Shown here in pieces: positions 32,380 to 43,884 of a stretch of DNA of 64,000 bases. Within the stretch, counting starts at the first letter, position 1. Every line of letters begins with the position of its first letter. The notes beneath the pieces were generated by a model, which saw only the letters and a list, made by a program, of their open reading frames with translations, was not told the origin of the DNA and searched no databases. The stretch comes from Cyrtodaria siliqua. Taxonomy: Eukaryota; Mollusca; Bivalvia; Adapedonta; Hiatellidae. A program made the position numbers and the translations under genes. The DNA is taken from assembly GCA_037043455.1 (NCBI GenBank), contig JAWPHD010011522.1, positions 1 through 64,000 of the forward strand. Reading direction: 5' to 3'.

Positions 32380-35300
32380 TAAACATTCTAACTTGGAATA
32401 TACAGGGTCTGAACAAATATAGTGACAAGGGTAATTTAGCATATTTGACATAGTAGCTTTATGCGAAACTTGGAATAACTATACAACTGAATTTGACAAG
32501 TTTTTACATAATTATACATGTTTTGACGATGTCCGAAGAAAATCTTCATCTCGTAGAAATAACGGAGGTGTATGAGTATTTGTGAAACAATATTTTACGA
32601 GGAATAATATTATTACAAGAATATTTACATGTTCTAAGAACTGTGTAGTTGTGCATTTTAAAGGTTCAATGTTTCAAGGTATGCAAGATGTTATATTCTA
32701 TTTCACATATATTTCGCCCGAAGGTTCTTATATTTACCAACAAGGGGATGATAGTGGGATTACTATTTTTGAAAGTCATATTACTAAAAGAGTGACTACA
32801 CTGATCACTTACTGTTTGTGTGTTGTTGTTGTTGTTTTTTTGGGGTGGGGGTGGGTGGGGGCGGGGGAGGGGTGGGGGGGGGGGGGCAATAAAGAGTGAC
32901 TACACCGATCACTTACTGTTTGTATGTTGTTGTTTTTTTGTTTTTTTTTGGGGGGGGGGGGTGTGAGGGGAATAAAGAGTGACTACACTGACCACTTACT
33001 GTTTGTGTGTTGGGGGAGGGTGGGGGTACACAAGATTTTCTAGATTTCATACCAGACGATAGATTAGATAATATCTTTGGGGATACTCCATATACGGGAG
33101 ATACATTCAGCTTACATAGAAACAATAAAGACATCAGATACAATAATTATGGCACTTTGCTTACTGAATGTTGCTGTTTGATATGCACATCTTAAATGGC
33201 CGATTATTTGATGACAAAGAAGGGAATATAGCATCCACTGATCTTTTTCAGTTTATCTCATACTTTACTGTAGAAGACCGCGATGAATCAGATCATTTCC
33301 CTTTGCGTTGTGAAATTAGTCTTACACCTAGGGTTACCAATATTAATGATACGGCATCCGTTTATGTGGAAACGGCACCGAATATAGAAGGTCCAGAAGT
33401 AGTGCGATATAACTGGGTAGAATCGAAAAAAGACGAGTTTCTGACTAAATTTAATTATTTGCTAAACTCTTCGTACTCTTACATAGTTAAAGGTATAGAG
33501 GAAAACATAAATATTGCAGCCGATACCCTAATTAGCGTGTGTAAATGCGCAGAGAGTATGTCGATGGGTGCTAAAGTTATAAATATTTTCAAACACAGCC
33601 ACACTGGTGGGATGATGAGTGTAACAACCTCAAAAAGTCAAATATTTCTTACTGCGTAAATTTCGAATATCGAATAACCAGGATGATCTCTCAAATTACA
33701 AAATATCAAAAAATACGTTCAAATCTACATGTCGTACAAAAAATAATATTTGTTTAGCCAGAAAAAGGCAAGATCTAGTTAATACCCGAATTAATCCAAA
33801 TAAGTTTTGGAAAACACTTAAGTCGTCAACCAAATCAAAATGTAATAAATCAAACATTACACCGGAAGAATGGTTCACTTATTTTAAGAATCTTCTTCAT
33901 TCAGACGATCTCACTGAGATTGATCTAGAAGAGGCTCTGAATAATGACAATACGGCGGATGTATTAAACGATCCTATTACTGAATTAGAGGTGCGCCAAA
34001 GTATTACGTCCTTAAAAACAGGCATAAGTAGCGGAAGAAACGGACTGGCACCAGACTTCTTCATAAATACAGTCGATATGGTGACATCAATTCTTACGAA
34101 GATATTTAATGGAATATTTAACACAGACCAATTCTCTGAGTCATGGGAACTAGGCATTATGTGTCCGATTCACAAGAATGGATCGATAAATGACCGAAAT
34201 AATTATCGCGGTATTTCCCTCATAAATACAATTTGCGAAATATGTTCTACAATCTTTAAAAAACGATTATATACGTGGGCTGAATTGAATAATAAAATAG
34301 ACGAGGCACAAGCTGGGTTTCGAGAAGGTTACTCTTCTATTGTTAACATGTTTATTTTACAAGCGTTAGCGCAAAAATACCTATATCGTAAGGGAGGTCG
34401 CTTCTATTGCCTGTTCGTTGACTTTGCTAAAGCGTTCGATACGCTGCGGCATTCAATTCTCATGGCTAGCCTTATGAGTAAAGGTGTGCACGGGAAATTT
34501 CTAAACACTGTCAGTACCATGTACGGTAACTTATCTGCTTGTGTTAAATCACATGATCATTAACGGAGAGTTTCCCGTACAAGACCAGAGGATGTAAACA
34601 GTCCTCTGATGTTTGTGTTTTTTATTAATGACTTATGTACTCTTCTGAGAGAGAAATGTCAGACTGGTATATTTGTAACAAATGACATTCCTGACATATT
34701 AACGCTGTTATTTGCGGATGACTTGGGAAACTGCAGAAACTAAGATACAACTACAAAGACAAATAAATGTTATTAGAGATTTCTGCGATAAGACAGGTAT
34801 GAGAGTAAATCTCTCAAAAACCGAAGTATTAGTCTTCAGAAAAGGTGGACCATTGCGTAACTCTGAAAAATGTACTTTTGGTGATAGTCCGATAAAAACA
34901 ACGTCCCTGTATAGGGCTCATATTTACTCCCAAACTTTCATGGTCAAATTGCAAAACGAAAATTAGCAGCACAGGCTAAAAAATCTCTAAAAGCTATTCA
35001 ATATTATCAAAGTAAGTTTGGTTACTTTTACAGTACAGAAATGTTTAAGATATTTGATGCGATGATCAAACCCATTCAGAAATTTCGGGCTTCGCATATT
35101 CCGACAAAATCGAATCGGTACAGTCACGAGTATGTAAATCGTTCCTTGGTATCAACTTTTCGGTAAATAATAGCATAGCTATTGGCGAGTGCGGAAGGCT
35201 ACCGTTATGCCACGAATATTATTCAGGATGTATAAAATATTGGTGTAAACTCCTGCAAATGTCTGATACTAGATCTCCAAAAAGTTGTTACAATATGCTT

Positions 35301-35878
35301 AAATCGTTGGACGACGTAGGTCGGAAAACATGGGCATCAGAAGTTAGACATCTTCTTTTTAAGTTTGGATTCGTTTCGTATGGATAGCCCACGATATAGG
35401 TAACCCTGATATCCAACTCAAGTTAAGGATCGCAGATTGCTTAAAACAAGATTGGCACAATAGTATCGATAATTCTTCGCGATGTGACCATTACAAACAC
35501 TTCAAATCTCTTTTAAACGTTGAGAAATACATAAGTTTAGATATGCCATTTCACTTGAGAAAAGCTATGGCACGATTTCGATGCTCAAGTCATAAACTGA
35601 ATATAGAGACGGGTAGACATGTCGGTGTTGATAGAGAAGAACGCATTTGCACTCATTGTCTTGTTCATAATGATATTGAAGTTGTTGAGCACGAGTACCA
35701 TGCGTTTTTCTTTTGTCATAGATACACAGATTTGCGTAATCGATATCTACATTCAATATCCGCCAATAAATCCATCGAATCCTTGTATTCTCTTCTTTGT
35801 TGTACAAATAAAACAACGATATTTAGAATGTCATCTTTTATTCATAACATGTTAAAGATCAGAGACCAACAGGTATAA
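32380..35878 (+). pseudogene. LINE ORF2 (endonuclease and reverse transcriptase), disrupted
   Basis: Endonuclease start: ILTWNIQGLN (about 32385). The endonuclease end motif SDHFPL is near 33290. Between them a triplicated GT/G-rich insert (32791-33025) breaks the domain. Reverse transcriptase: NNYRGISLIN (about 34199), AGFREGYSS (about 34313), catalytic LFVDFAKAFD (about 34412), and LFADD with the Asp pair (about 34708-34722). After a frameshift, FTPKLSWS (about 34921) and AAQAKKSLKAI. The C-terminus (35543-35878) has LNIETGR and the C-x2-C ... H ... H-x3-C knuckle. Many stops and shifts rule out a working protein. Confidence 0.85.
32791..33025 (+). repeat. Three-copy GT/G-rich tandem insertion in the LINE endonuclease
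   Basis: GAGTGACTACAC(T/C)GA(T/C)CACTTACT is repeated near 32791, 32894 and 32977. Each copy is followed by TGT(T/G) runs and tracts of 8-13 consecutive G. The tracts have G-quadruplex potential. Confidence 0.85.
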
Positions 35879-36172
35879 AGTACAGTTCGTATTCACAGTT
35901 TAATTTATTGAAATTTAGTTGGAATTGTACGACAATTGATTAGGTGGTTTGTTATAATTCACATTATGTATTATACTTGTATTGTGGGCCGGAGGCCTTT
36001 GATTACTTAATAAAGAATTACTGTATATATCAGTTGTATTCACAAAAAAGAATAAAGTTTAAATTGGAAGTATACTGCTTTATAAAGGTAAGAACAATAT
36101 TCACTACACAATTTCTGCTATTTATATTGACCAATATCCTACTGAAGTAATGAATAGAATAGAATAGAATAG

Positions 36173-36500
36173 TGCTTTATTACCATAAAGGGCCCACAAG
36201 GGGCATAATACAACATGTCAAACTTATCAAACAACGTGAATACAATAATAATAATACAATAAGAATAAAAACGGAAAGATATATGAAATATAGTTATAGA
36301 TTGCAAATGGAAACATGATTAAATAAGAGATTGTGTCCTCCTCGTGCACGATGCAGAAAAACAAGTACCAAGGGTAGATACTAAAAGGACCAAGGGAGAC
36401 AATTTTGGTTAAGTCGCACTCGGAATAACAATACGATGTGATGTTGCAGCATCAGGATATAATAACCTGGTAGTAAAGATAAATACTGCACTAGTAATAA
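36173..36500. other. Reverse-oriented retroelement tail-like sequence
   Basis: TGCTTTATTACCATAAAGGG directly after the AATAG tail reads like the 3' end of an element on the minus strand. No coding sequence was recognised. Confidence 0.3.
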
Positions 36501-36513
36501 GTAACATCTTTGG

Positions 36514-37337
36514 ACAAGAGGAATAAACCATGGAAACAATTTAAGACAGTATTCTTCCCAGAGTATCCCTCCAAATCCAAAGTCCAAATCGTAGACACAG
36601 GAATGCCTCGATCATGTTTCTACTGTAAGCGACCGTCTGCGGACCTACATGAATGCCTCGATCATGTTTCTACTGTAAGCGACCGTCTGCGGACCTACAG
36701 GAATGCCTCGATCATGCTTATAATGTAAGCGACCGTCTGCGGACCTACAGGAATGCCTCGATCATGTTTCTACTGTAAGCGACCGTCTGCGGACCTACAG
36801 GAATGCCTCCATCACGCTTCTACTGTAAGCGACCGTCTGCGGACCTACTGGAATGCCTCGATCATGTTTCTACTGTAAGCGACCGTCTGCGGACCTACAG
36901 GAATGCCTCGATCATGTTTCTACTGTAAGCGACCGTCTGCGGACCTACAGGAATGCCTCGATCATGTTTCAAAGTTGACGGTAGAGATATCCTCCGAATA
37001 CGTACACGAATTCTGAATGAAACAACTGGAAAATATGGTTTGATGACTAACAACTTTGAAATAATTCGAGAAGTGACAATATCTTTAAATAAGAAAACCT
37101 GAAAGTGGACGAGAGTGACTTCACATTAGAAATAAAAGAACAATTACAGTATGCTGATAATGATAACGACACTGATGATTATAACGAAAAGAACGAGTAT
37201 GCACTAACATGTGACATGTTTGATAACAGTCTATGTGACGATGCAGTCGACAATTTGGAAGATTCCGTGCACTATTTAACAATTGGAATTGGTGTCGAGG
37301 GAGAAAAGCTATATAGTCCTTTTGCTAAACGTTTTAA
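36514..37337 (+). pseudogene. Broken zinc-finger gene of unknown, probably transposon-linked, family
   Basis: Reads FPEYPSKSKVQIVDTG, then RSCFYCKRPSADLHECLDHV, which is most of a C2H2 finger (C-x2-C-x12-H). A 50-bp array then breaks the frame. After it comes GRDILRIRTRILNETTG and FEIIREVTISLNK. A one-base shift near 37095 is followed by an acidic segment (VDESDFTLEIKEQ..., rich in Asp/Asn/Glu) and SPFAKRFK before a possible GTAAGT donor at 37338. A reverse copy at about 38830-38935 has an unexpanded finger with the second His but a stop. I do not recognise the parent family. It could be transposon-borne or a lineage-specific gene. Confidence 0.45.
36599..36969. repeat. 50-bp minisatellite from a zinc-finger coding segment, 7+ copies
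   Basis: The unit contains AGGAATGCCTCGATCATG, TTTCTACTGTAAGCGACC and GTCTGCGGACCTAC. Starts occur every 50 bp from 36599 to 36949. Fifty is not divisible by three, so each copy shifts frame. Confidence 0.93.
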
Positions 37338-37789
37338 AGTAAGTATAAAAGCCGAACACAGAATGCAGTAAACTCAAAAGCACGCAAAAGGACAAACATG
37401 AATGGCAGTCTTAACAAAGAATAAAGGCAAATGACGTCACAAACACAAATGGTTGACAATAGGGCTGACGCCACGGGACGGGCAGTGAAAGTAAAGGCCA
37501 CTGGAGGGGGCGGGGTGTGGCGGGTGTTAAACCAGGTTCCAGGGTGCACCAAACCTCACACTTACCCTACTGTCATCCCAATAAAACAGGACAGTGTAAA
37601 TAAAGAAATATCCGCCATGAGCTATTCTCTAGCCAACAAGGCAGCATTAATAGGCAATATAAGTAAAACACAAAGATGCTCGTGTATATATAAATACAGA
37701 AAAAAACAATAGCCTAGAAAGCCACAAAGAAGGTACTCAATGACTTGGCAGAAGTCAGAGCAACAATAGAATAGACCATTGAGGGCACG

Positions 37790-38456
37790 ACAAGACAAGA
37801 TTGCAGACAAACATCAAACGTCACCGTCCTTTTGGGCTTTAGGTAGACATCATAGGGTTCACAGCCTGTCCGGTCATCCCACAATTAAAGAGGAAATCAT
37901 AGTGGCGAACTGTAAATGGGTTCACCACCAAGCATGCAGTGCGTTGCAAAATGATAGAGCCATAACCTTTTTTGATAACCTTTTAACAAGTAACAAAGAT
38001 AGTATGAAAGTGATCATGTTGTAAATCACATCACCATAGAAGTCAGGTTATGATAGTCCTTGTCGCAGAAGAATTCTTAAATTACTATTATATTTTGATT
38101 TATATTTGGAAAGAAGATCAGAGTTACGGTAATGAAATGTTGCAAAGATTTTACAAGGTAGCGCTTATGGAGTAGCTTTTTAGTTATATAAATATTACGA
38201 ATATTAAAGTCCTCAACTCGAGTACAAGCTCTAGAAAAACGAATAAGTTAATACACATAGACCCCATAAGAAGTTGCTCGGGGAACATCCCCATCTAAAT
38301 GGGGATAATTAACAATATCAAAATTAAAATCATCTCTCTTGTCATAGATTTTGCTAATTATTTCACCATTTTCAATAGAGAGATGTAAATCGAGAAAATA
38401 TTTTTTAATATCAGAAATATTAGCTTTGTTAAGTTGAACACTGTTAAACACTCAGA
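37790..38456 (-). pseudogene. Reverse-transcriptase C-terminal remnant
   Basis: On the minus strand: LNKANISD, FLDLHLSIENGE, SKIYDKRDDFNFDIVN, HLDGDVPRATSYGVY, then after a stop LIRFSRAC, and near 37900 TACLVVNPFTV and FLFNCG. The order matches the region after the catalytic domain of a retroelement family common in aquatic invertebrates. I believe it is Penelope-like but could not confirm that. Several stops are present. The N-terminal part of a similar element lies at 57830-58554 on the plus strand. The plus strand of 37338-37789 shows no other gene. Confidence 0.6.
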
Positions 38457-38829
38457 ATATAAATCAATACCACATTCTGAAAACAATAATAATGACTCTT
38501 CAAACCAATTTAAAGAAATGCTACCGAATGTTATAGATTAACTTAAAAACATAGCCATCTGGAAACATGGCTTCAAATGAACACAATGATAAAAGATGGA
38601 GATTTTCCTTTTAAAAACTTCGCGTTTTTACTGTTTATGGACGTAATTAAATTCTACTCTTGTGAAAACACATCATCGATAAAATATAGTGTAACGGTTC
38701 AACTAATTTGGAGAATTGGTTTTCGTCTTTTTAACGATAAATGGCTTCGGTTCATGAGTGGACCAAAACACACCCATGTGACTGAAAAGGGTTGTTTGAT
38801 TTAGAACTGTTATACTTATTCGGAGGATA

Positions 38830-38935
38830 TTTCGACCGTGAACCATTTAAACATGATCGATGCATTCCTGTAGGTCAAACGTCGGTCGCTTACAGTAGTA
38901 GCATTGGTGCGTCTGGTCTAAGGGTTCCATTTTGA
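38830..38935 (-). pseudogene. Reverse-oriented zinc-finger fragment
   Basis: Reads MEPLDQTHQCYYCKRPTFDL, then QECIDHV, a TAA, then MVHGRNILRIS. It has one single copy of the segment that forms the 50-bp array at 36599, with the C-x2-C ... H ... H spacing of a C2H2 finger interrupted by the stop. Confidence 0.55.
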
Positions 38936-39205
38936 GAATTTACAGACTGCAGACGAAAAACAGATTAAAAAACAAATAAAAACTAAAATGTATGTTTGTA
39001 TACGGTTTTAAGCCATTTTTAGCTTCAATTGATAGTCTGTATATGTATGTAAGGCGACCGTTTCATGGAAGCATTCCAAAACAACCACAACTACTGAAGT
39101 TACAGGTTTCCGTTTTATATCAACTAGGCGATCGTGATTATATTTTGAAAGAGTTTAGCAGCAAAACAATTCAAGATAGTTAACTAAAACTACTTCAAGC
39201 ATATA

Positions 39206-39386
39206 AGTTCGTTCTACACCGTATCAACAATGTGCTCGGACTACACCGTATCAACAATGTGCTCGGACTACACCGTATCAACAATGTGCTCGTTCTACAC
39301 CGTATCAACAATGTGCTCGTTCTACACCGTATCAACAATGTGCTCGGACTACACCGTATCAACAATGTGCTCGGACTACACCGTAC
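39206..39386. repeat. 27-bp minisatellite, about 6.5 copies
   Basis: The unit holds CTACACCGTATCAACAATG and TGCTCG(GA/TT). Its TACACCGTATC core is the reverse complement of GATACGGTGTA, the sequence into which the foldback element inserted at 19773 and which occurs in M2. Confidence 0.92.
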
Positions 39387-39414
39387 CATAGTAAAATAGC
39401 ATTGGATACACATG

Positions 39415-39620
39415 GAGATATGTGAGATTGACGGGAATAATTCAAGACAGTGGACCTTCCCTGATACCTCAAGTATGATTATTTATAATATAAACGATGG
39501 ATATGAAAAATCCAGGTGAAATAACACGACACCTACCTTCCGACTTAAACATTGTCCGCCATCTTGAAAATAATACACCGTATCATAAAAGTTCTATACC
39601 GAAACACGTACCAGACAGTG
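39415..39620. repeat. Module M2, inverted copy (empty site of the foldback element)
   Basis: Reverse complement of 19735-19780 joined to 27481-27645. Near 39565-39580 it contains TACACCGTATC without interruption, so it preserves the site before the 7.7-kb insertion. Confidence 0.82.
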
Positions 39621-39629
39621 AAGTAGTAA

Positions 39630-39712
39630 TATGCGAGTTTACCGTGTAGACCTATGACTATTTCAAGAAAAAGATTACCGTGTATATTGCTGTTTGGTTT
39701 ACCGTGTAGAGC
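39630..39712 (+). repeat. ACCGTGTAG iteron segment
   Basis: Three spaced copies of TTACCGTGTA(G/T) (near 39640, 39676 and 39700). Together with the surrounding sequence (ATGACTATTTCAA) they form an inverted repeat with about 41640-41705. Confidence 0.7.
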
Positions 39713-40429
39713 CTGCTATTCAGATATGTTTGCTTCAGGTAGCAACATTAATCGGCTACTTTATATATTCCGATTATCTTATACTTTATCAGCACTTGAA
39801 TCCTTTTTATTCAGATTTAAAGGCAATTACATGTGATATTGGCGGCATTTATCTTGTTTCTCTTATCGTTTTGTTGTTGTTGTTGTTTTTTCAGTTAAAA
39901 AGAGTGAGAAGGGTGAACAGAGTGAAGATGAAACATCGATATTATTAATGCGATAAGACTGCAACTTTGAATAGGCCTACTCTTGCTGAATGACAAAATT
40001 ATAGGTAAATTTATATGGATTGACTTCAAAGAACCTTGGTTTGGTTTTAAATGAGAGGCTGTCCTTTGACACAAAAAATTATAGACTGGACATTAGAAAT
40101 ATAAGAAAAGGAGGATAGTATAAATCCAATAGTGACTGAGTTAATATCATCAGCAGAACAGAAAGGAAATGTCCGCGATATCGATGAGTTCGAGTTCACT
40201 GGACAAAGACTGCTCGACAATAGTAATCTTCAAAGTCCTCGAAGTCCCGAAAAAAGTAAAGCACGGAAGCAATCACAACGTATGGGTGCTAACTCGAAAC
40301 CTGACGCAATAACAGACAGGAACATATTGGGGCAACACATTTAGTTGATGTTGAAATATTGTATTGTGCGCCAAACAAATTACACATTGACAAACTTACA
40401 TTTATTTGCATTAAAACAAAAACGGTAGT
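39713..40429. other. Unannotated stretch
   Basis: Short open frames (39694-39948 and 40132-40344) show a hydrophobic stretch and a polar stretch, respectively. Neither has a recognisable domain or splice context. Confidence 0.3.
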
Positions 40430-41165
40430 AGAATCTAACAGCAGAGTTATGGCCCTTGATTTAGTTAAAAATGATATAGTTTGCCTCTTTAAGACAATAG
40501 GGCCTTAATTTTTCATCCGATCTTTACCAAACTCTAATAGATTGCTAACATCAATGAAAGCTCGACCAGCCAGATCGAACCAGTAACAGAGGAGTTATGG
40601 CCCTTGCTTTAGTTAAAATGCTATATTTTGCATCGTTAAGACGTTAGGGGCTTCACTGTTCATCCGATCTTTACCAATCTTTAACACGATGTTAATATTA
40701 ATGCAAGCTCGTTAATCCGCCTGATCGGACCAGTAAAATCGGAGTCGGGGCCCTTGATTTAGTTAAAAATGCTATATTTTGCCTCGTTAAGACAATAGGG
40801 TCTTCGTTTTCATCCGATATTTACCAAACTTTACCAGATTGTTAATATCAATGAAAGCTCGGAATAGTTCGAAAACCAGCCAGATCGAATTGTAACAACG
40901 TAGTTATGGCCCTTGATTTAGTTAAAATGCTATATTTTGCCTCGTTAAGACGTTAGGGGCTTCATTTTTCATCCGATCTTAACCAATCTTTAACATATTG
41001 TTAATGTCAATGAAAGCTCGGACGAGTTTGAAAACTAGCCATATCGGATGAGTAACAGCGGAGTTACGGCCCTTGATTTAGTTAAAAATGCTATATTGTG
41101 CCTCGTTAAGACGATAGGGCCTTCATTTTTCATCCGATCTTTATCAAACTTTATCAAATTGTTCA
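40430..41165. repeat. About 160-bp tandem repeat, five copies
   Basis: Units carry TTATGGCCCTTGATTTAGTT, ATGCTATATTTTGCCTCGTT, AAGACG(A/T)TAGGG, CATCCGATCTTTACCAA and TATCAATGAAAGCTCG. It is the same family as 17757-18240, here better conserved. Confidence 0.85.
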
Positions 41166-41295
41166 ATCAATGAAATTTTGCTGTTTCCGTGAAATCAAGG
41201 AACTCATTTAATATCGTTTCAAGATGTTTATAATTTGCTAAAAGCTATGGCCAGTGTACAAATGCAACTATAAAAAAAGCCGGTAACTTGAAACC

Positions 41296-41545
41296 ATGCC
41301 ATCCAAACCAGGCCTTTCAAACCAGGCCATCCAAATCAGGCCACCCTAACCAGGACATCCAAACCAGGCCATCCTAACCAGGACATCCAAACCAGGCCAT
41401 CCAAACCAGGCCACCATAACCAGGCCATCTAAACCAGGCCATCCTAACCAGGACATCCTAACCAGGCCATCCAAACCAGGCCATCCTAACCAGGTGATCC
41501 TAACCTGGCCATCCAAACCAGGCCATCCTAACCAGGACATCCAAA
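41296..41545. repeat. 14-bp minisatellite
   Basis: CCAGGCCATCC(A/T)AA-type units, about 17 copies. The reverse open frame is repeat-derived. Confidence 0.93.
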
Positions 41546-41639
41546 AGGAAGACGCCCTACTTGCCAACAAGGGAGGAAGTGGTGTTTATTCTGTCAAGCT
41601 AATGCACAATAACGAATGAGTACAAACTAGCAAAATCAC

Positions 41640-42175
41640 ACACAAAACAACGATATACACGGTAACATTTTGTTTGAAACAGTCATGGGTCTACACGGTT
41701 AACACGCATATTACATCTTGGTCTAAACGGTGAACAGTGCATTTTTTTCAAAATCAAATACCCCTAATACTAAAGCTTCAATGGGGGTACATGGGCATAA
41801 CTTACAAACTGTGGGATAATATTCGCTTTTTTACCAGAACAGATGCGTGTGTACTTGCCTAAAGACACAAATACACAAAAGTCATGTTGTTAATTACACG
41901 CTTCTTTTTTCTTTTTTTTTACACAAACGTGTACAGTTTGAACATCGATTACTTACACCTGTCGCTAGGCAGGGCTCGGACAGGAATCAGTGTTTAATAC
42001 TGGACTATTTGGGCGCATGCCACGTGCATTGAACTGGTGTTGAACTAAATCAAAGATATCGGCCAAATAATAAAGTACCTACCTCTCGTGTTCCCGGCTG
42101 TACGCCATCTTTGAAAATATACACGCTTAACAAACAACTCTACACGGTTTCACGAACAAGACACTGCTAATCTAA
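41640..42175. repeat. Module M1, inverted copy (right end of the mirror region)
   Basis: Reverse complement of 19285-19735 at high but imperfect identity. It carries CTACACGGT motifs at about 41691 and 42142. On the minus strand an AAAGATGGCG (YY1-like) site and a GAGAG|GTAGGT donor-like site are present. Confidence 0.8.
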
Positions 42176-42448
42176 TTGTAAAAAGTATTGTATGCGTTAA
42201 AACAGAAAAAAACCCAGCTTAAATGACCGGGCACGTAGAAGATTTATTGTTTCCGAATGGGCACACGGGCAATGCGACAATACCGACACGCACAATCAAT
42301 TCAAGTCGGACCGAGTACCTGTAAATTCTGTACCGAAGTGTCCATTATGAGGTATAATTGATCCTGCTTTATGTAAAACAGACAATGGATACCCAATATT
42401 GCAAAACTCCGTGGCCGGGATGGTAAAGACGCAGCGTTTTCTTATTGT

Positions 42449-42530
42449 ATGCGTATTTGAGTACCATGTCCGCATATGCACATTTGAGTACCATGTCCGC
42501 ATATGCGCATTTGAGTACCATGTCCGCATA
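42449..42530. repeat. 27-bp tandem repeat, three copies
   Basis: Unit containing CATTTGAGTACCATGTCCGC followed by ATATGC. The remaining sequence from 42531 to 43500 shows only a SINE-like GTGTCTTGTCCAAGAACAC segment (43122) and no gene. Confidence 0.9.
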
Positions 42531-43556
42531 TGCAGATACTTACTTAGTTTTGTTTATGCGTTAATCTACACATCCAATTTCTTGCATTTAGTTTCGGCAA
42601 TATCTTAACTTGATGTGTCATGATTAAGGCAAATATAAAAACGAATTGTATATTTCCATGTAATATTGACTAGGACTGTAACCTAAAAAAAAAAAGAAAA
42701 AGTTAGTAGATGTATACTGATAGACATAAGGCTTTTTATATTAATGAACTATCTATATATTTCATTATAAAATAACAAACGTGTATTCATCAGATGGACA
42801 ATAATGAATATATTACATATACTGGTAAAAGTGATGCCATAGACTGTTAAATTATAAATATGATGTGTTTTGTATTGTATACTGATAGGCCTTTTGGTAT
42901 TTTGTATTAATAAAGTTTACAAAGTTTACATACTATTACTGGAATTGAAGTTTTGTATTACACGTACCGGTATAATAAACTTAATTCAGGGCATTAAATT
43001 GGATTGACTGTTGCCTTAAACGTATCATCAATACATTACAGGTTATTTAGAGAGAGGGGAAGGATACATAGGAATCCGGGCAACTGTTTCTAACGAATAG
43101 ATTCCTACTATTCTTTAAACAAAGTGTCTTGTCCAAGAACACTCCGACGAAACTCAGTGGCACCGGCGAGGCTTGGAAATTAATAGCTTGTAACAAGTGG
43201 CATCATGGAATCCTGGAAAAGCACACGCGCACATATTTGTATTGCAATGAATACTGCGAAATGGTAGAAACTTACCTGTTTTCTACCACGTAGCACGGCA
43301 TTAGTTATTTCAACTTGTCTGAATAAACACTTAAAGTTTCGAAAGAAGCGCTTTTACGGTATCATTTACATTTTATAATGTGTACACAGTTATATTTGGA
43401 TTATAAACAAGCAATTAAAACATATCATCGTAACTTTTAGGTTGTATAATGTTTGCTCATGTTTCTAATTGGTACTTTTAAGAACGCCAAAGGAGCTGAC
43501 GTGTGTTTTCTATATATCCATTAAGACACGGGCATTTGACAGAGAACGATTCAAAA

Positions 43557-43849
43557 ATGAAATTTATATTTTCGGTGGTTATTTTATTTTTCACAGCGGG
43601 AGATGGGAATATTTTTCCGGCCAACGAAGAGGAAAACATTAGTGCATTCGTCAACAGTGTAATTGAATGCCGACAGATGCCCGGACTGACCCTGTCCGTC
43701 GTCAAAAACGGCGATTCGTGGACGCGAGGTTTTGGAATTGCGGATGTTTCGACGGGTCGACGCGTTGACGAGACGACTATATTTGCGATCGGATCTTTAG
43801 GAAAAGCGTTCACAATGACGTTACTGGAAATCCTGCTGGAGGAAACAGG
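43557..43849 (+). CDS. Secreted serine beta-lactamase-like protein, exon 1
   Basis: Starts at the ATG at 43557. An in-frame ATG 18 codons earlier (43503) is possible, but from 43557 the protein opens directly with a signal-peptide-like segment (MKFIFSVVILFFTAG). It continues QMPGLTLSVVKNGD and a GFGIADV strand-turn pattern, then FAIGSLGKAFT, where S80-L-G-K83 is the SxxK catalytic motif of class C beta-lactamases and related serine hydrolases. The exon ends in phase 2 before GTTTGT (43850). Bivalve shell and haemolymph proteins such as gigasin-6 belong to this fold. Whether this one acts as an esterase, peptidase or non-enzymatic matrix protein cannot be told. Confidence 0.82.
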
Positions 43850-43884
43850 GTTTGTTTTAATAATTATGTTTATATTGTGCTTTT

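Larger units (their letters stand above)
31075..36172 (+). mobile_element. Near full-length but degenerate LINE (APE-type non-LTR retrotransposon)
   Basis: In order: a short 5' region, ORF1 with a 2A-like peptide and L1-ORF1-like segment (31150-32101), ORF2 with apurinic-type endonuclease, reverse transcriptase and C-terminal Cys/His knuckle (about 32380-35878), a 3' UTR and an AATAG-repeat tail (36150-36172). Multiple frameshifts, stops and an internal GT-rich expansion disable it. A related 5'-truncated copy ends at 16804. The 2A-like start fits APE-type elements of the CR1 and L2 groups known from invertebrates. The exact clade was not determined. Confidence 0.85.
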
